From the NCBI GenBank assembly GCA_007570785.1, contig ML661900.1, positions 3,569,126-3,633,125 on the forward strand: DNA of 64,000 nucleotides, given 5' to 3'. The notes below the pieces were generated by a model. The model saw only the letters and a program-made list of their open reading frames with translations. It had not been told where the DNA came from and ran no database searches. This document shows, one piece after another, positions 22,181 through 33,489 of the stretch (position 1 is its first letter; each line of letters opens with the position of its first letter). The DNA is from Antilocapra americana (taxonomy: Eukaryota > Chordata > Mammalia > Artiodactyla > Antilocapridae). The position numbers and the translations under genes were made by a program.

Positions 22181-24589
22181 TTACTACTTACTGACAGAAA
22201 GTCTCAACCTAACATTTCGAGAATATAAAAAATACAAAAATAGACTAAGAGCAACATAGTCCTTTTCCTCCTAATCGAATGTGGGCTAGAGTCCCATCCG
22301 ATTAAAGTAACTGACCTTATCATGTGGGTGAATATTGGCAGCAAACTCCATTGTGTGACAGATAAGTAGCCACTTCAGCTCTTGGCTGAATAAAGCCTGC
22401 ACACCATGTAACTAAATATCCAGCCATAGCAACAGATGCATATGAATCTAGCAGTACTCTTACCAAGAATGCTCACATTCCACTGAAAACCAGGGGTATT
22501 TAGGGAGGCACAAGGACCATTTTAATTCACAGAATACAAGAGGCTTATATTTCACCCTGAGGTAAATCAAATCTGGGACTCATATGAACCTACCCTTCAA
22601 GGAAGAATGCCAAATGAAGGGGATGCTGTGGTAATCTGAGCTAAACCTCTGCTTCATTCCTGGCCTCCACAGAAGTACCACAAATAACATAGCTCCTCTC
22701 AAGAAAAGAAGCATTAGATCTTTATTCATACTATATATAATGATTGAATGTCACAGGACTCAAGTCCTGAAAGTTATAGTTTCCTTACAGGCCCAGAACA
22801 GGAGCTGTTTAGAGGGTGCAGTTTTTTAATACAGAAATTGCTATTTGTGTAAATTCTGGCAGATAATTTTTCTAGCATGAAAAGAAAAACAAAAGGCTTC
22901 GTAATTCCTAGCCCAGAACATGAGAAGTATCTGACAGGTAAATGGCTTTGTGGAGACTTTTTTAAGGTCAGATATTTTCTTCTCAAAATTTGAACACATT
23001 TTAACAATTTTCAGTTCAAATCTGTTACTGGTAAACGTGAAATGTAAGGGCTCCTCTGTAAGGAGCCCTAACTTTTATCACAGTAAAGTTTTGGGAGGTT
23101 CATTAGTATCATTGGGAAGATTTATAAGTGTAAGAAGGGAAACTGGGTCCTTGTTAGGAAATAACATTGTTCTTTAATGTGATGGGCAGGAAGACATAAG
23201 TATATTAACTTCCATTTTTTCTTTTAAACCTTCTTCATTTGAGAGGTATACAGTCTCAATTTAAGGCTACAGGTTCCCCTTCTATTTTTAGATTCTATGC
23301 TTAAGCCTGAACCTAAATGTAAGAGTTTAAGAAATCCTCATATAAAATGAAAAAAGCCAGTGTGCATATATTGCCTCCCATATGGAACATCTTTCATTGT
23401 GGCCTCCAGCATCCTTTCTCATGGATAAAGAACCCATCAACCCTTTCAGGGAACTATGTCATCCTCACATTTAATACTAGATGTGCTCAATGCTATCAAG
23501 GTGCTGCCATTCCCAGCCCCTCACCCTTAGTGGAAAGATCTAGAAAATGCGTGTGCATGATTTTATATAAATAAATATAAAATATATATAATTATATATA
23601 CACAAAGGGCTTTGAACTGCTAGGCCCATTTATACAAATGTTTACGCTATGTGTGTACCACAGGGTTCATGGTTGGTGGATTCGTGAACGTAAAACCTCG
23701 GAGGGGAAGGTTCTGCGTTAAAAGTTATAGGCACGTTTTTGACTGCTCAGAGGGTCAGTACCTCTAAACCTCACTCCACACTGTTCCAAGGTCGTGTTTG
23801 TGTGTGTGTGTATCCCTACATTTCACATCTATATTTATTTCTACATGTATGTTGGAAAATACAAGTTAAAAATGATACCTATAATGCCAATTCATCACTG
23901 CAGGATTTTCTATTCTCCTTGAGCATATTTTTTAACACTCTTCTCTAACAGTGAGCAATCTATCTTCCAACGTCCTTAATATACTTACTTATGTGAACGA
24001 GCCCTCTAACATATCACCCATCTTTGTTTATTTCCACCATTATCTACCTGCTTGGCTCTGACTCCCCACACTGGGCTCTTCTGCTCTTCTCACCCGTGCA
24101 TGGGTTTCACAGCCTTTACAAGGCTCCCCTGACAGATGGGGCAAGGATGACATTCCGTGGGTATGCCCTCCTTACTTGGCCCTGATTCCCCACACTAAGC
24201 CATGGTGTCCTACCCCACACGGAAGCTCCTGTACTCTGCGTGGCTCTGAACCTTCACACCTGGCCACCCCTCCTTAGTCCATTCAGGCTCTGAGAGCCAC
24301 CACTCTGCCCCCACTGCATCCAGTGTTTGAGCCAATGCAGATGGCTGCTTGGTAGTACTCTCTCATCTAACAGCTGTAGGACTGAATTTTTCTGGAAGGG
24401 GGAAGGGAAACTGGGGAAAGTCATTTTCATTTATTAAACGGAATAATTTCATAAGGAGACATGTCTTTTCATCTCCTTTTTGGTTACCTATTTCAATCGG
24501 TTACAATAATCAAGCTTTTTGAGAAAAAGGATGATTCTATAAAGTTTTAGATGACTTAATATAAGGCTGAATGTGCTATTTCTTCAGAT
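22181..24589. other. Intron sequence with two small structural oddities
   Basis: No exon or transposon was recognised. A perfect 8-bp inverted repeat lies at 23047-23069, and three imperfect copies of a 24-bp unit occur between 24053 and 24264. Both are reported as findings. Confidence 0.5.
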
Positions 24590-24917
24590 AAACAAAAACA
24601 GAAGGGGTAAGTTTTGGAAACAAATTTCAGGAGTTTACCTTGATACATGTTCACCTGAGGCATTCAAGTGAACAGAGAGACATCCAAGTGGAAAGGCTAA
24701 CATGAAAGCTGGATACTGTATTCTGGAGTCTGGGGACAGGTCTGGATTGGAGACATGAATTTAAAGTCCATCTGGATACTAGTTGTTTAAAGTCTCATGA
24801 AAATAAATGAGATTACCAAGAGAGTAATTCTCTACCTGAACTCTCGGGACAAAGGCATGCTAATGTCAGAGCTCAAAGAGACAAGAAACAATCAGGCAAT
24901 AGGCAATGAGGAAGAGC
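24590..24917 (-). mobile_element. L2 LINE remnant, minus strand
   Basis: AGAGACATCCAAGTGGAAAG, CTGGAGTCTGGGGACAGGTC and TGGATTGGAGACATGAATTT, then GAGATTACCAAGAGAG, follow the usual order of L2 in reverse. The BovB at 24931 inserted into it. Confidence 0.7.
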
Positions 24918-26297
24918 AGTTAGTCAAGTACTGTATTTCGGACTCTTTTGTTGACCATGATGGCTGCTCCATTTCTTCTAAGGGATTCCTGTCCACAGTA
25001 GTAGATATAATGGTCATCTGAGTTAAATTCACCCATTCCAGTCCATCTCAGTTCGCTGATTCCTAGAATGTCGACATTCATTCTTGCCATCTCCTGTTTG
25101 ACCACTTCCAATTTGCCTTGATTCATGGACCTAACATTCCAAGTTCCTCTGCAATATTGTATTGCTCCTAACAGCACCATACCTTGTTTCTATCACCAGT
25201 CACATCCACAACTGGGTACTGCTTTTGCTTTGGCTCCATCCCTTCATTCTTTCTGGAGTTATTTCTCCACTCATCTCCAGTATCATATTGGGCACCTACC
25301 GACCTGGGGAGTTCATCTTTCAGTGTCCTATCTTTTTGCCTTTTCATACTGTTCATGGGGTTCTCAAGGCAAGAATACTGAAGTGGTTTGCCATTCCCTT
25401 CTCCAGTGGACCACAATCTGTCAGAGCACATCATGAGAAATGCTGGGCTGGAAGAAACAGAAGCTGGAATCAACATTGCTGGGAGATATATCAATAACCT
25501 CAGATATGCAGATGACACCACCCTTATGGCAGAAAGTGAAGAGGAACTAAAAAGTCTCTTGATAAAAGTGAAAGACGAGAGTGAAAAAATTGGCTTAGAG
25601 CTCAGCATTCAGAAAACTAAGATCATGGCATCTGGTCCCATCACTTCATGGGAAATAGGTGGGGAGACAGTGGAAACAGTGTCAGACTTTATCTTTTTGG
25701 GCTCCAAAATCACTGCAGATGGTGACTGCAGCCATGAAATTAAAAGATGCTTACTCCTTGGAAGAAAAGTTATGACCAACCTGGACAGCATATTAAAAAG
25801 CAAAGACATCACTTTGCCAACAAATGTCCATATAGTCAAGGCTATGGTTTTTCCAGTGGTCATGTATGGATGTGAGAGTTGGACTATAAAGAAAGCTGAG
25901 TGCTGAAGAATTGATGCTTCTGAACTGTGGTGTTGGAGAAGACTCTTGAGAGTCCCTTGGACTGCAAGGAGATCCAAAAAGTCCATCCTAAAGGAGATCA
26001 GTCCTGGGTGTTCATTGGCAGGACTGATGTCGAAGCTGAAACTCCAATACTTTGGCCACCTGATGCAAAGAGTTGACTCACTGGAAAAGACCCTGATGCT
26101 GGGAAAGATTGAGGGCATGAGGAGAAGGGGATGACAGAGGATGAGATGGTTGGATGGCATCACCGACTCAATGGACATGGGTTTGGGTAGACTCCAGGAG
26201 TTAGTGATGGACAGGGAGGCCTGGCGTGCTGCGATTCATGGGGTCACAAAAAGTCGGACACGACTGAGCGACTGAACTGAACTGAGTTAGTCAAGTA
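24918..26297 (+). mobile_element. BovB LINE with 5' inversion and 13-bp target duplication
   Basis: AGTTAGTCAAGTA flanks the element at 24918-24930 and 26285-26297. Within it, 24931 to about 25413 is inverted: read on the minus strand it carries BovB 5' sequence and the start of the AP endonuclease domain, with GTWNVRSMNQGKLEVVKQEM and ILGISELRWTGMGEFNSD. From about 25414 to 26284 it reads forward as the 3' half, with LRYADDTTLMAESEEELKSL and YGCESWTIKKAE, ending in ACTGAACTGA. The stretch between endonuclease start and RT middle is missing. One frame of 172 codons remains open (25388-25906), but the element cannot be active. Confidence 0.95.
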
Positions 26298-27354
26298 AAA
26301 GGAAAATCCAGAGAAAGCTGCAAATAGACTATTACATTAAAGGTCCTCCCTTGAAGTATATCTTGCTAGCCATGACTTAATAGTCTCCTCATACAGTGAC
26401 TAAGGACTTGACAAAATGACTTGTCTTGGCAAATGCGACATTAGCAAATGTGACACAAGCAGAGGCCTGATCTAGCCTGATAATCCCTATCACTGATGAA
26501 CACTATAGAAAAACACTGATGAAAAACCCTCAACAGAACAAGCTGAACAAATTCAACAGCATATTAAAAGGGTTATTCACCATGACCAAGTGATGCGTCA
26601 TCATCTAGGAGGCTGACCCAAGCTTCATAGGGGAATGGCGGTCATAGGGGAACAAGAAAGCAAAGTTGTGAGCAAAAGCTTCAAGACTTCTGAAGCTAAG
26701 GCTCAGAAGTCACATACTGCTTCTGCAGTAGACTGGGGATCAGAACACGACAAAAGGTCAAATTCCAGAGTAAGGCTAATGGAGCCTGTCCCTTGATGGA
26801 GAGGTGGCAAAGCCATACTGCAAAGGGCCATGCCTTCAGGGACGGCTCAGCAACTTCTGGCCATCTCTGCCAACACTATACTGTGTCATATATTAAATTT
26901 CCTCAAATTCTGGATCCATTTCTAGATTGTTTTTAAAAACCAATTCCATTAATTTGTATTACTATTCATAAGTCAATGCAAAACTATTTTAACCACCTGT
27001 TAGCTGAATCCTACTTCCCTTTCCCTCTTCAAAAATTTTTTTCCTGAAAATTTTAATTTTTTTATATGTTCTTTAAAATGCTTCTATCTCTAGCTTTAAG
27101 AAGGTTGTTATTTTATTGAAATCACATATTTGTAGGAGAATTTAAAGAGAATTTACTATATTTTGTCTTCTATCCAAGAATACAATTTGTCTTTTAACTT
27201 TTATGAGTCTCTTTTTTATATCCCTTGTTAGCTAGCATTTTAAGCTTTTATTTTATTTCTTGTTTATTCTTAAAAGTTTACTTTTCTATTTCTATTGTAA
27301 GTGATATTTATATTTTCTGATTATTAAAAAGAAAAGCTACTACTTTTTTATCCT
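26298..27354. other. Intron, with a short L1 fragment at 26505-26590
   Basis: AACAAATTCAACAGCATATT and GTTATTCACCATGACCAAGTG near 26547-26592 are L1 ORF2 text on the plus strand. The rest shows nothing I can name. Confidence 0.5.
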
Positions 27355-27510
27355 AGATATGCTGCTGCATCACTTTAGGCAAGTTACTTACTCTATTTAG
27401 GGCTTAGTTTCCTAGTGAAATTAATTGTGTTGATGTGACTAATAAATGAGTCAACACATGTAAAGAGCCTGACATAAAGTAAAGGTTCAGTAAACATCAC
27501 CTATTATTAA
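27355..27510 (+). mobile_element. MIR SINE remnant, plus strand
   Basis: TTTAGGCAAGTTACTTACTC, GGGCTTAGTTTCCTAG, AACACATGTAAAGAGCCTGA and CATAAAGTAAAGGTTCAGTA follow the MIR order well. Confidence 0.7.
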
Positions 27511-27672
27511 CAGTGTCACGTACATTTGGAAATCAGCCATCTTACTGAATTGATTCTCTTGTTTTGACTAGTTCTTCACTTGATTCTCTTGGGTTTTCCA
27601 GATATACAGTATGATCATGATCTTGACAATTTCGTTAACATCTTTAATATTTTATACTTCTGTTTTTCTTTT

Positions 27673-27848
27673 AAAATAACAATGGCTAAGCCCAGAATTG
27701 ATGCTCGGGACTGGTGCAGCGAGATTTCCCGGGGGGGGAGGGAGGAGGGAGGGGGGACCCGGAGGGGAAGCATATGTAAACCCATGGTGATATCATGACA
27801 ATGTATGGCAAAAACAATAATAAATAAAAAAAAAATAACAATGGCTAA
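27673..27848 (+). mobile_element. Very short L1-BT tail insertion with 17-bp target duplication
   Basis: Only 142 bases (27690-27831) of the L1-BT 3' UTR are present, from GCCCAGAATTGATGC through a dense G run (27731-27770) to an A-rich tail. AAAATAACAATGGCTAA is found at 27673-27689 and 27832-27848, allowing for the A-rich edge. Confidence 0.95.
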
Positions 27849-28134
27849 TAGCTCCAAAACAGTAATAAAGTCTTACTTGATGGGTATCTTATTTCTGACA
27901 AGGAAAAATATTTCTATTACAAATATAAATAACAGCTACATTAAAAATGTTATTGCATATCTATACCAACAACTGCTTATAGATATTCCTTCATCTGTGG
28001 CAGATAAGTTGCTTCTTGAGTTTTTTACTATTGAAAGTAACATAAAAATAGTTATCTTTGTATATAAATATTTGCACACATTTTTCATTATTTCACTGGG
28101 CAGTATGAAGTCTAAAGTGGATGTCCAAAGTAAT

Positions 28135-28345
28135 CGGGGGATAAATGAGATGAGTTTGGGACTAGCAAACTATATAAAATAAACAACAAGGTGCTACTGT
28201 ACAGCACAGGGAACTATATTCAGTATCTTTTAATAAACTTTAATGAAAAATAATCTGAAAACAATATATGTATAACTGGATTACTTTGCCATACATCAGA
28301 AATTAACATAACACTGTAAATCAACTATAATTAAAAAATAAAACT
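28135..28345 (+). mobile_element. L1 3' UTR remnant, plus strand
   Basis: GCTACTGTACAGCACAGGGA, GGATTACTTTGCCATACATC and CATAACACTGTAAATCAACT match the older artiodactyl L1 3' UTR also seen at 12400-12546 and 46846-47210. Confidence 0.75.
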
Positions 28346-28672
28346 TTCAGTACTGGAACTTTATGGTGTATATATAATGAATAAAAGATCCTAAAAGGAA
28401 ACCAAAGTGGACATCCGAAGCTCCATATTCACATGGCCTTTCAGTAAGAGGACACCAATCTGCACTCCCCACAGCAGTACGATATGAGTACCTTTCTCGA
28501 CAGACAAGATGACGATGTTTTTGTCTCCTCAGCTAGCACACCTAGTAATGGCACTTACACCCAGTGCTGGAGTCTGAACCCTTATCTGTCAAGTCACCCC
28601 TGCAACAATCCTGAACGAGATCTCCTCAGAGTAAGAATCAGTACAGCCCGGCAGAACCTGCTTTGTTCAAAT

Positions 28673-28866
28673 AGGGTTTCTCCACCCCGGCAGTACTGAT
28701 GCTTTGATGTTTTGAATGAGACACTCCTTTGCTGTGGAGGACGATCTCGTGCACTGGGAAAAGTGTAACAGCTTGATGGCAGCTGCACCAGTTTTTCCAA
28801 TCTGTGATAACAAAAATATTATCACATATCCTGCAAATGACCTCTGGCAAAATCGTCCCCAGTTGG
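28673..28866 (-). mobile_element. MER20 (hAT) DNA transposon remnant, minus strand
   Basis: The plus strand reads as reverse MER20: AGGGTTTCTCCACCCCGGCA, CTTTGCTGTGGAGGACGATC, then ACAAAAATATTATCAC and CTGGCAAAATCGTCCCCAGT. The minus frames of 68-70 codons here derive from it. Confidence 0.75.
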
Positions 28867-29009
28867 ATATATGGTGTTAGAAGAATAAAATCTTAGGCAT
28901 CAGATACAAAAGTCTATGACCTCAAGCAAACAATAATGGTTCAGGTAAACTTTTGTTATAGGCAGAGACTAAAGAGACAAATAAATAAAATGTAGGCTAA
29001 AATACTCAC

Positions 29010-29075
29010 TTTGCCTTATAGGGTGAGTCCGAACCAGAATTTTTTGCTTCCAATAAACTCTCATATTCCTTGGCC
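29010..29075 (-). CDS. SCAPER: SCAPER coding exon, 66 nt (second of three in window)
   Basis: The minus-strand acceptor is TTCTCTTCAG (from 29085 down to 29076) and the donor is GTGAGT from 29009 downward, both good matches to consensus. The first base completes the arginine codon left open by the preceding exon (AG+G). Then 21 codons follow, beginning AKEYESLLEAKNSG and ending SDSPYKA, and a final AA begins a lysine codon completed by the next exon. The sequence matches SCAPER, with conservative changes from the human protein as I remember it. The length is divisible by three, and skipping it would rejoin AG to G and keep the frame, removing 22 residues. BovB copies in opposite orientation flank it: a plus copy 2.7 kb to the left and a minus copy starting 376 bp to the right. 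Confidence 0.9.
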
Positions 29076-29450
29076 CTGAAGAGAAAAGAGTTTTATCACT
29101 GTTAGTTATTTTGTTGCTAATTTTTATGCCAAAATAAAACTTTGGCTATGTTTTTCCCCTCTCAGTATTAAGACTATTACTATGTTGACTTTTAACATTT
29201 CCATTTCTGACACTGCTTCTTTACAATACGATAAATGCAATCCAAAAAGACTGAAAAATACGTATGTCTTCACAGGATAGAAAATCATAAAAACATTTCT
29301 GAGTTAGGGAGTTGGTACAGAATGGTTCTTACTTTTTAAAAAATATCAAAATCATAATTAAATTTGAAACCATATTAAGTTTCTACAAGGTGGTTGAGAT
29401 GGCTGAATATCAGTGTACCTCAAGAGGTATTCAATGCAAAATTACTGTTG
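29076..29450. other. Intron between SCAPER 66-nt exon and BovB
   Basis: Acceptor-side intron sequence of 375 bases with nothing else recognisable. Confidence 0.5.
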
Positions 29451-31012
29451 TTGTTCAGCTGCTAAGTCATGTCCAACTCTTTGTGACCCCATGGACTGCA
29501 GCACACAAGATTTCCTTGTCCTTCACCATTTCCCAGTTTGCAAAAACACTGGTCCATTAAGTTGGTGATGCCATCTAACTGCCTCATCCTCTGATGTCCC
29601 CGTCTTCTGCCCTCAATCTTTCCCAGCATGAAGGTCTTTTCCAAAGAGTTGGCTCTTTGTATCAGGTGGCCAAAGTATTGGAGCTTCAGCATCAGTCCTT
29701 CCAACGAATACTTAAGGTTGATTTCCTTCAGGATTGACTGGTTTGATCTTGAAGTCCAGGGGGCTCTCAAGAGTCTTCTCTAACACCACAGTTCAAAAGC
29801 ATCAATTCTTCTGTGCTCAGCCTTCTTTATGGTCCAACATTCACATCTATACATGACTACCAGAAAAACCATAGCTTTGACTATATGGACCTTTGTTGGC
29901 ACAGTGATGTCTCTGATTTGTAATACACCGCCTAGGTTTGATATAGGAGCAAGTATCTTTTCATTCTGAGGTTGTAGTCACTGTCCACAGTGATTTTGGA
30001 GCCCAAGAAAATAAAATCTGCCCCTCTTTCCCTTGTTTCCCTATCTATTTGCCATGAAGTGATGGCACTGGATGCCATGATCTTCATTTTTTGAATGCTG
30101 AGTTTTAAGCCAGCTTTTTCACTCTCTTCTTCCATCTTCATCAAGAGGCTCTTTAGCTCCTCTTTGCTTTCTGCTCTTAGGGTGGTATCACATGTATATC
30201 TGAGGTTGAAGATATTTCTCCTGGCAATCTTGATTCTAGCTTGTGATTCATCCAGTCCGGCATTTCGCATGATGTGTCTGCGTAAAGTTAAATAGGCAGG
30301 GTGACAATATGCCGCCTTGAAGTACTCCTTTCCCAACTGTCAATCTGTTTGTTGTTCCAGGTCCTGTTCTGTTATTTCTTGACCTGCAGGAAGAACAGGT
30401 TTCTCAGGAGACAGGTAAGAAAGGTATTCCCATTTAATTTCAGAATTTTCCAGTTTGTTGTGATACACACAGTAAAAGGCTTTAGAGGGTCAATAAAACA
30501 GAAGTAGATGTGTTTTTTGAATTCCCTTGCTTTTTCTATGATCCAATAGATGTTGGCAATTTGATGTCTGGTTCCTCTGCCTTTTCTAAATCCAGCTTGT
30601 ACATCTGGAATTTCTCGACTCACATACTGCTGAAGCCTAGCCAGAAGGATTCTGACCATTACCTTACTAGCATGTGAAATGAGTTCAATTGTGTGGTAGT
30701 TTGAATATTCTTTGTCATTACCCTTATTTGGGATTGGAATAAAAACTGACTTTTTCCAGTCCTGTGGCCACTGCTGTGTTTTCCAAGTTTGCTGACATAT
30801 TGAGTGCAGAGCTTTAACAGCACCATCTATTAGGATTTTAAATAACTCAGCTGGAACTCTATCACTTTCACTAGCTTTGTTCATAGTAATGCTTCCTGAG
30901 ATCCACTTGACTTCACACTCCAGGATGTCTGGCTCTAGGTGAGTGATCACACCATCATGGTTATCGGGGTCATTAAGTTCTTTTTTGTACTGTTCTTCTA
31001 TGTAAAGAATAG
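29451..31012 (-). mobile_element. BovB LINE, minus strand, RT domain to 3' end
   Basis: The longest BovB in the window. The minus frame at 30372-31016 carries the first part of the reverse transcriptase (WKKSVFIPIPNKGNDKEYSN, QAGFRKGRGTRHQIANIYWI, YFCFID) and then decays. A second frame (29932-30336) carries the later part with NLRYTCDTTLRAESKEELKS, in which the usual YADD box is changed to YTCD, so the polymerase would be dead. A third (29462-29770) carries the C-terminus. The 3' terminus is at 29451. The endonuclease is absent. Confidence 0.95.
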
Positions 31013-31547
31013 TCACTGAAGTCTAGAAATAATTTTAAAAGGCAGTGGAAATGATGACCAGATACTCAAAGATTTGTTTTGTTCTGCTTTTGTTGTTTAT
31101 ACTGACTAAATGCCAAAAGTCTATAAAAATCTAATAACACTTCTCTGTCATTGTTCAATTAAGCTCCAGCTTGTGTGTTCCAGCATTTAACACCCATCAA
31201 TAGGTCAACAATCAGCAAATGTCATTTCTACAATATATTAAAAATGATTTAATTTTTCAATTTCTCTTTTTCAGAGGTCAAAATTTAAATTTTGACCATT
31301 CATCCTAAGGGTTCTAGTCTCTAATTAGTGACCTGTGAAAGAACTAATCACAATGTACACCAATCCAGACGGAGGTGACTGGTGAAAAAAAATAAAACTG
31401 CTTCACCAAAACCTGAAAGATGCAAATTACAACCAGCCTAATGAGAGGAAAAAATCAATCTAGCATAGGTTATGCTTGGGAATGAAGAAATAAATAAATT
31501 AGAATTAAAAATTAAATTATGTATCTTTCAACCTACACGTGCACATT
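31013..31547. other. Intron sequence, nothing recognised
   Basis: AT-rich, no feature supported. Confidence 0.5.
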
Positions 31548-31758
31548 GAAAGTCAAAGTGTTAATCACTCAGTCGTGTCCAGCTCTTTGCAACCCCATGT
31601 ACTATAGCCCGCCAGGCTGCTCTGCACACAGGATCTCACCGGCAAGAATACTGGAGTGGGTTGCCATTCCCTTCTCCAGGGGATCTTCCCAATCTAGAGA
31701 TCGAACTCAAGACTCCTGCATTGCGGGCAGATTCTTTACTGCCTGAGCCAGGGAAGCT
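31548..31758 (-). mobile_element. Bov-tA SINE, minus strand
   Basis: ATCACTCAGTCGTGTCCAGC, then CCAGGGGATCTTCCCAATCT and ATTCTTTACTGCCTGAGCCA, end in a degraded head (GGGAAGCTCTC). Confidence 0.93.
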
Positions 31759-31831
31759 CTCAATATTAAGGCATATCAAAATGGGGAAATATCCACACTG
31801 TATTTGCAATTGTGACCTTGTATGAGGTGGG

Positions 31832-32109
31832 ACAGAGAAGGCAATGGCATCCCACTCCAGTATCCTTGCCTGGAAGATCCCATGGATGGAGGAGCCTGGT
31901 GGGCTGCAGTCCATGGGGTCCCTAAGAGTCACACACAACTGAGCGACTTCACTTTCACTTTTCACTCTCATGCATTGGAGGAGGAAATGGCCACCCACTC
32001 CAGTGTTCTTGCCTGGAGAATCCCAGGGATGAGGGAGACTGGTGGGCTGCCATCTATGGGGTCACACAGAGTCAGACACGACTGAAATGACTTAGCAGCA
32101 GCAGCAGCA
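31832..32109 (+). mobile_element. Bov-A2 dimeric SINE, plus strand
   Basis: Two tandem Bov-A units: the first from GAGAAGGCAATGGCATCCCA to ACTGAGCGACTTCAC, the second from GGAGGAGGAAATGGCCACCC to CGACTGAAATGACTTAGCAG, with a terminal GCA repeat. The 87-codon frame through it is incidental. Confidence 0.95.
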
Positions 32110-33489
32110 TGAAGGTGGGGAAAAATTACAGTTATGTAGGGTTCAATGCATTCCAAGCACACGTGCCAGGAGCTATACACTCATTGTCTTGTACAGTCTT
32201 AAAAAATATGTCTTTTCCTCATTTTACAAAAAAGAAACTGAGGCTTAAGAAGTTGTCTATTATATCAAAACATTTCTTCATTTGAGGCTTCAAGTGGAAA
32301 AGACTGAATACATTCTCCCATTCATGCACACTTAACTAGAAAATCATAATACTATCCAAGGATATCCTAACTCTACCTGAAATGGTAGCTAAGCACTTTT
32401 TCCTAACTTGAATCTTGTCTTCTTGATTCACTTTTAACAATTAAATACTTATTTCCAGAGTTCATACTCTGTATAAACTAAACTAGAATATGGGGGATAA
32501 TAAGAGTTATATATAACAGGAATGAGGTATATACATAGTGAAGCTATTCAAGATATTTATTCTCCACAAGGAAGAGGAAGGTACAGCATTAAAAGACACA
32601 TAATTCTGCAAAGCTGAGCAGGCAGTAGATGTGAACTATCACATAAGTGCTCATTACCACTAAGATGCTAGGGGGAGCTTCCTCCTCAAGGAAATGGAAA
32701 GTGTATCTGCTTGAAAGACAGGCAGCATCTGAATACTCAAAAAGAAAATGCCATTAACAGGAGAGAGAAGTGATCAAATAATGAAGACACAGAGGGAAAC
32801 ACAAGTTATGCTGAGGGAACTGTGTACAGATCCCTTTGGCTGGAGCAAAAGATTAAAATATGAGAATAATGAGAGATAAGACTAAATACTCTATTATAAT
32901 TAAATTCTGATTATTTACTTTTTAAGATAATGACTCACTTTATTAATATTTTAAATTTACTAGTGTCATGTTATATACTACATTTCCTCACTTTTAGTCT
33001 CCTTGTTATCATGATTTTATTTTTCCTCAGCCATAATGTGGGATATTTATTTACTCTATTTTTTTGGCCAGCTTTTTCATAGGCTCTTTCGCTACCAATA
33101 TGCTCAAAGATTTAGATCTTATCAACTTCTATTTTGTTTTTATCTTTTTAAAGACATAATACATTATAAGTGCCATATGTGTATTTGTTAAATAAAAATA
33201 GATAAATCCATACTATTTTCCAGAAAGGAGATATGAATATTGTTCTAATCCTTGAGTTGTTTAGATCATTTCTACTTCAACTGAAAAAATAACTTAAGGT
33301 TAAAATTTCATTCTGAGTAATTTTTTGACTATATCCCCATAAGTTTCATTTTCTCACTGCCACAAATTTCAAATAGTTAATTTCCATTTTTTCTTACTCC
33401 AAAAAACAAATTCATTATTTCAAATATTTTCTGCCCCACCTTCATGTTTTGGTTCCAAAATGTTCATTTTTTGTCTTTGTAATATTTTT
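32110..33489. other. Intron with a short MIR remnant at about 32148-32270
   Basis: TTTTCCTCATTTTACAAAAA and GAAACTGAGGCTTAAGAAG mark the MIR core in reverse. The remaining 1.2 kb is AT-rich without a recognised feature. Confidence 0.5.

Noticed and set aside
25168..26178. Several long minus and plus frames suggesting a gene cluster
   Set aside because: All are explained by the 5'-inverted BovB: endonuclease piece on minus, RT piece on plus, and their shadows.
28594..28850. Minus frame just downstream of the 66-nt SCAPER exon with a TTATCACAG acceptor-like start that would continue the reading frame (LEKLVQLPSS...)
   Set aside because: The known SCAPER sequence continues with LQRLAKDLL, which the 127-nt exon supplies in perfect phase. 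This frame lies in a MER20 remnant, has a weak pyrimidine tract and soon ends in a stop.
31832..32109. Repeat units that could suggest a CRISPR-like or tandem array
   Set aside because: They are the two halves of a Bov-A2 dimer; there are no regular spacers and the host is a mammal.
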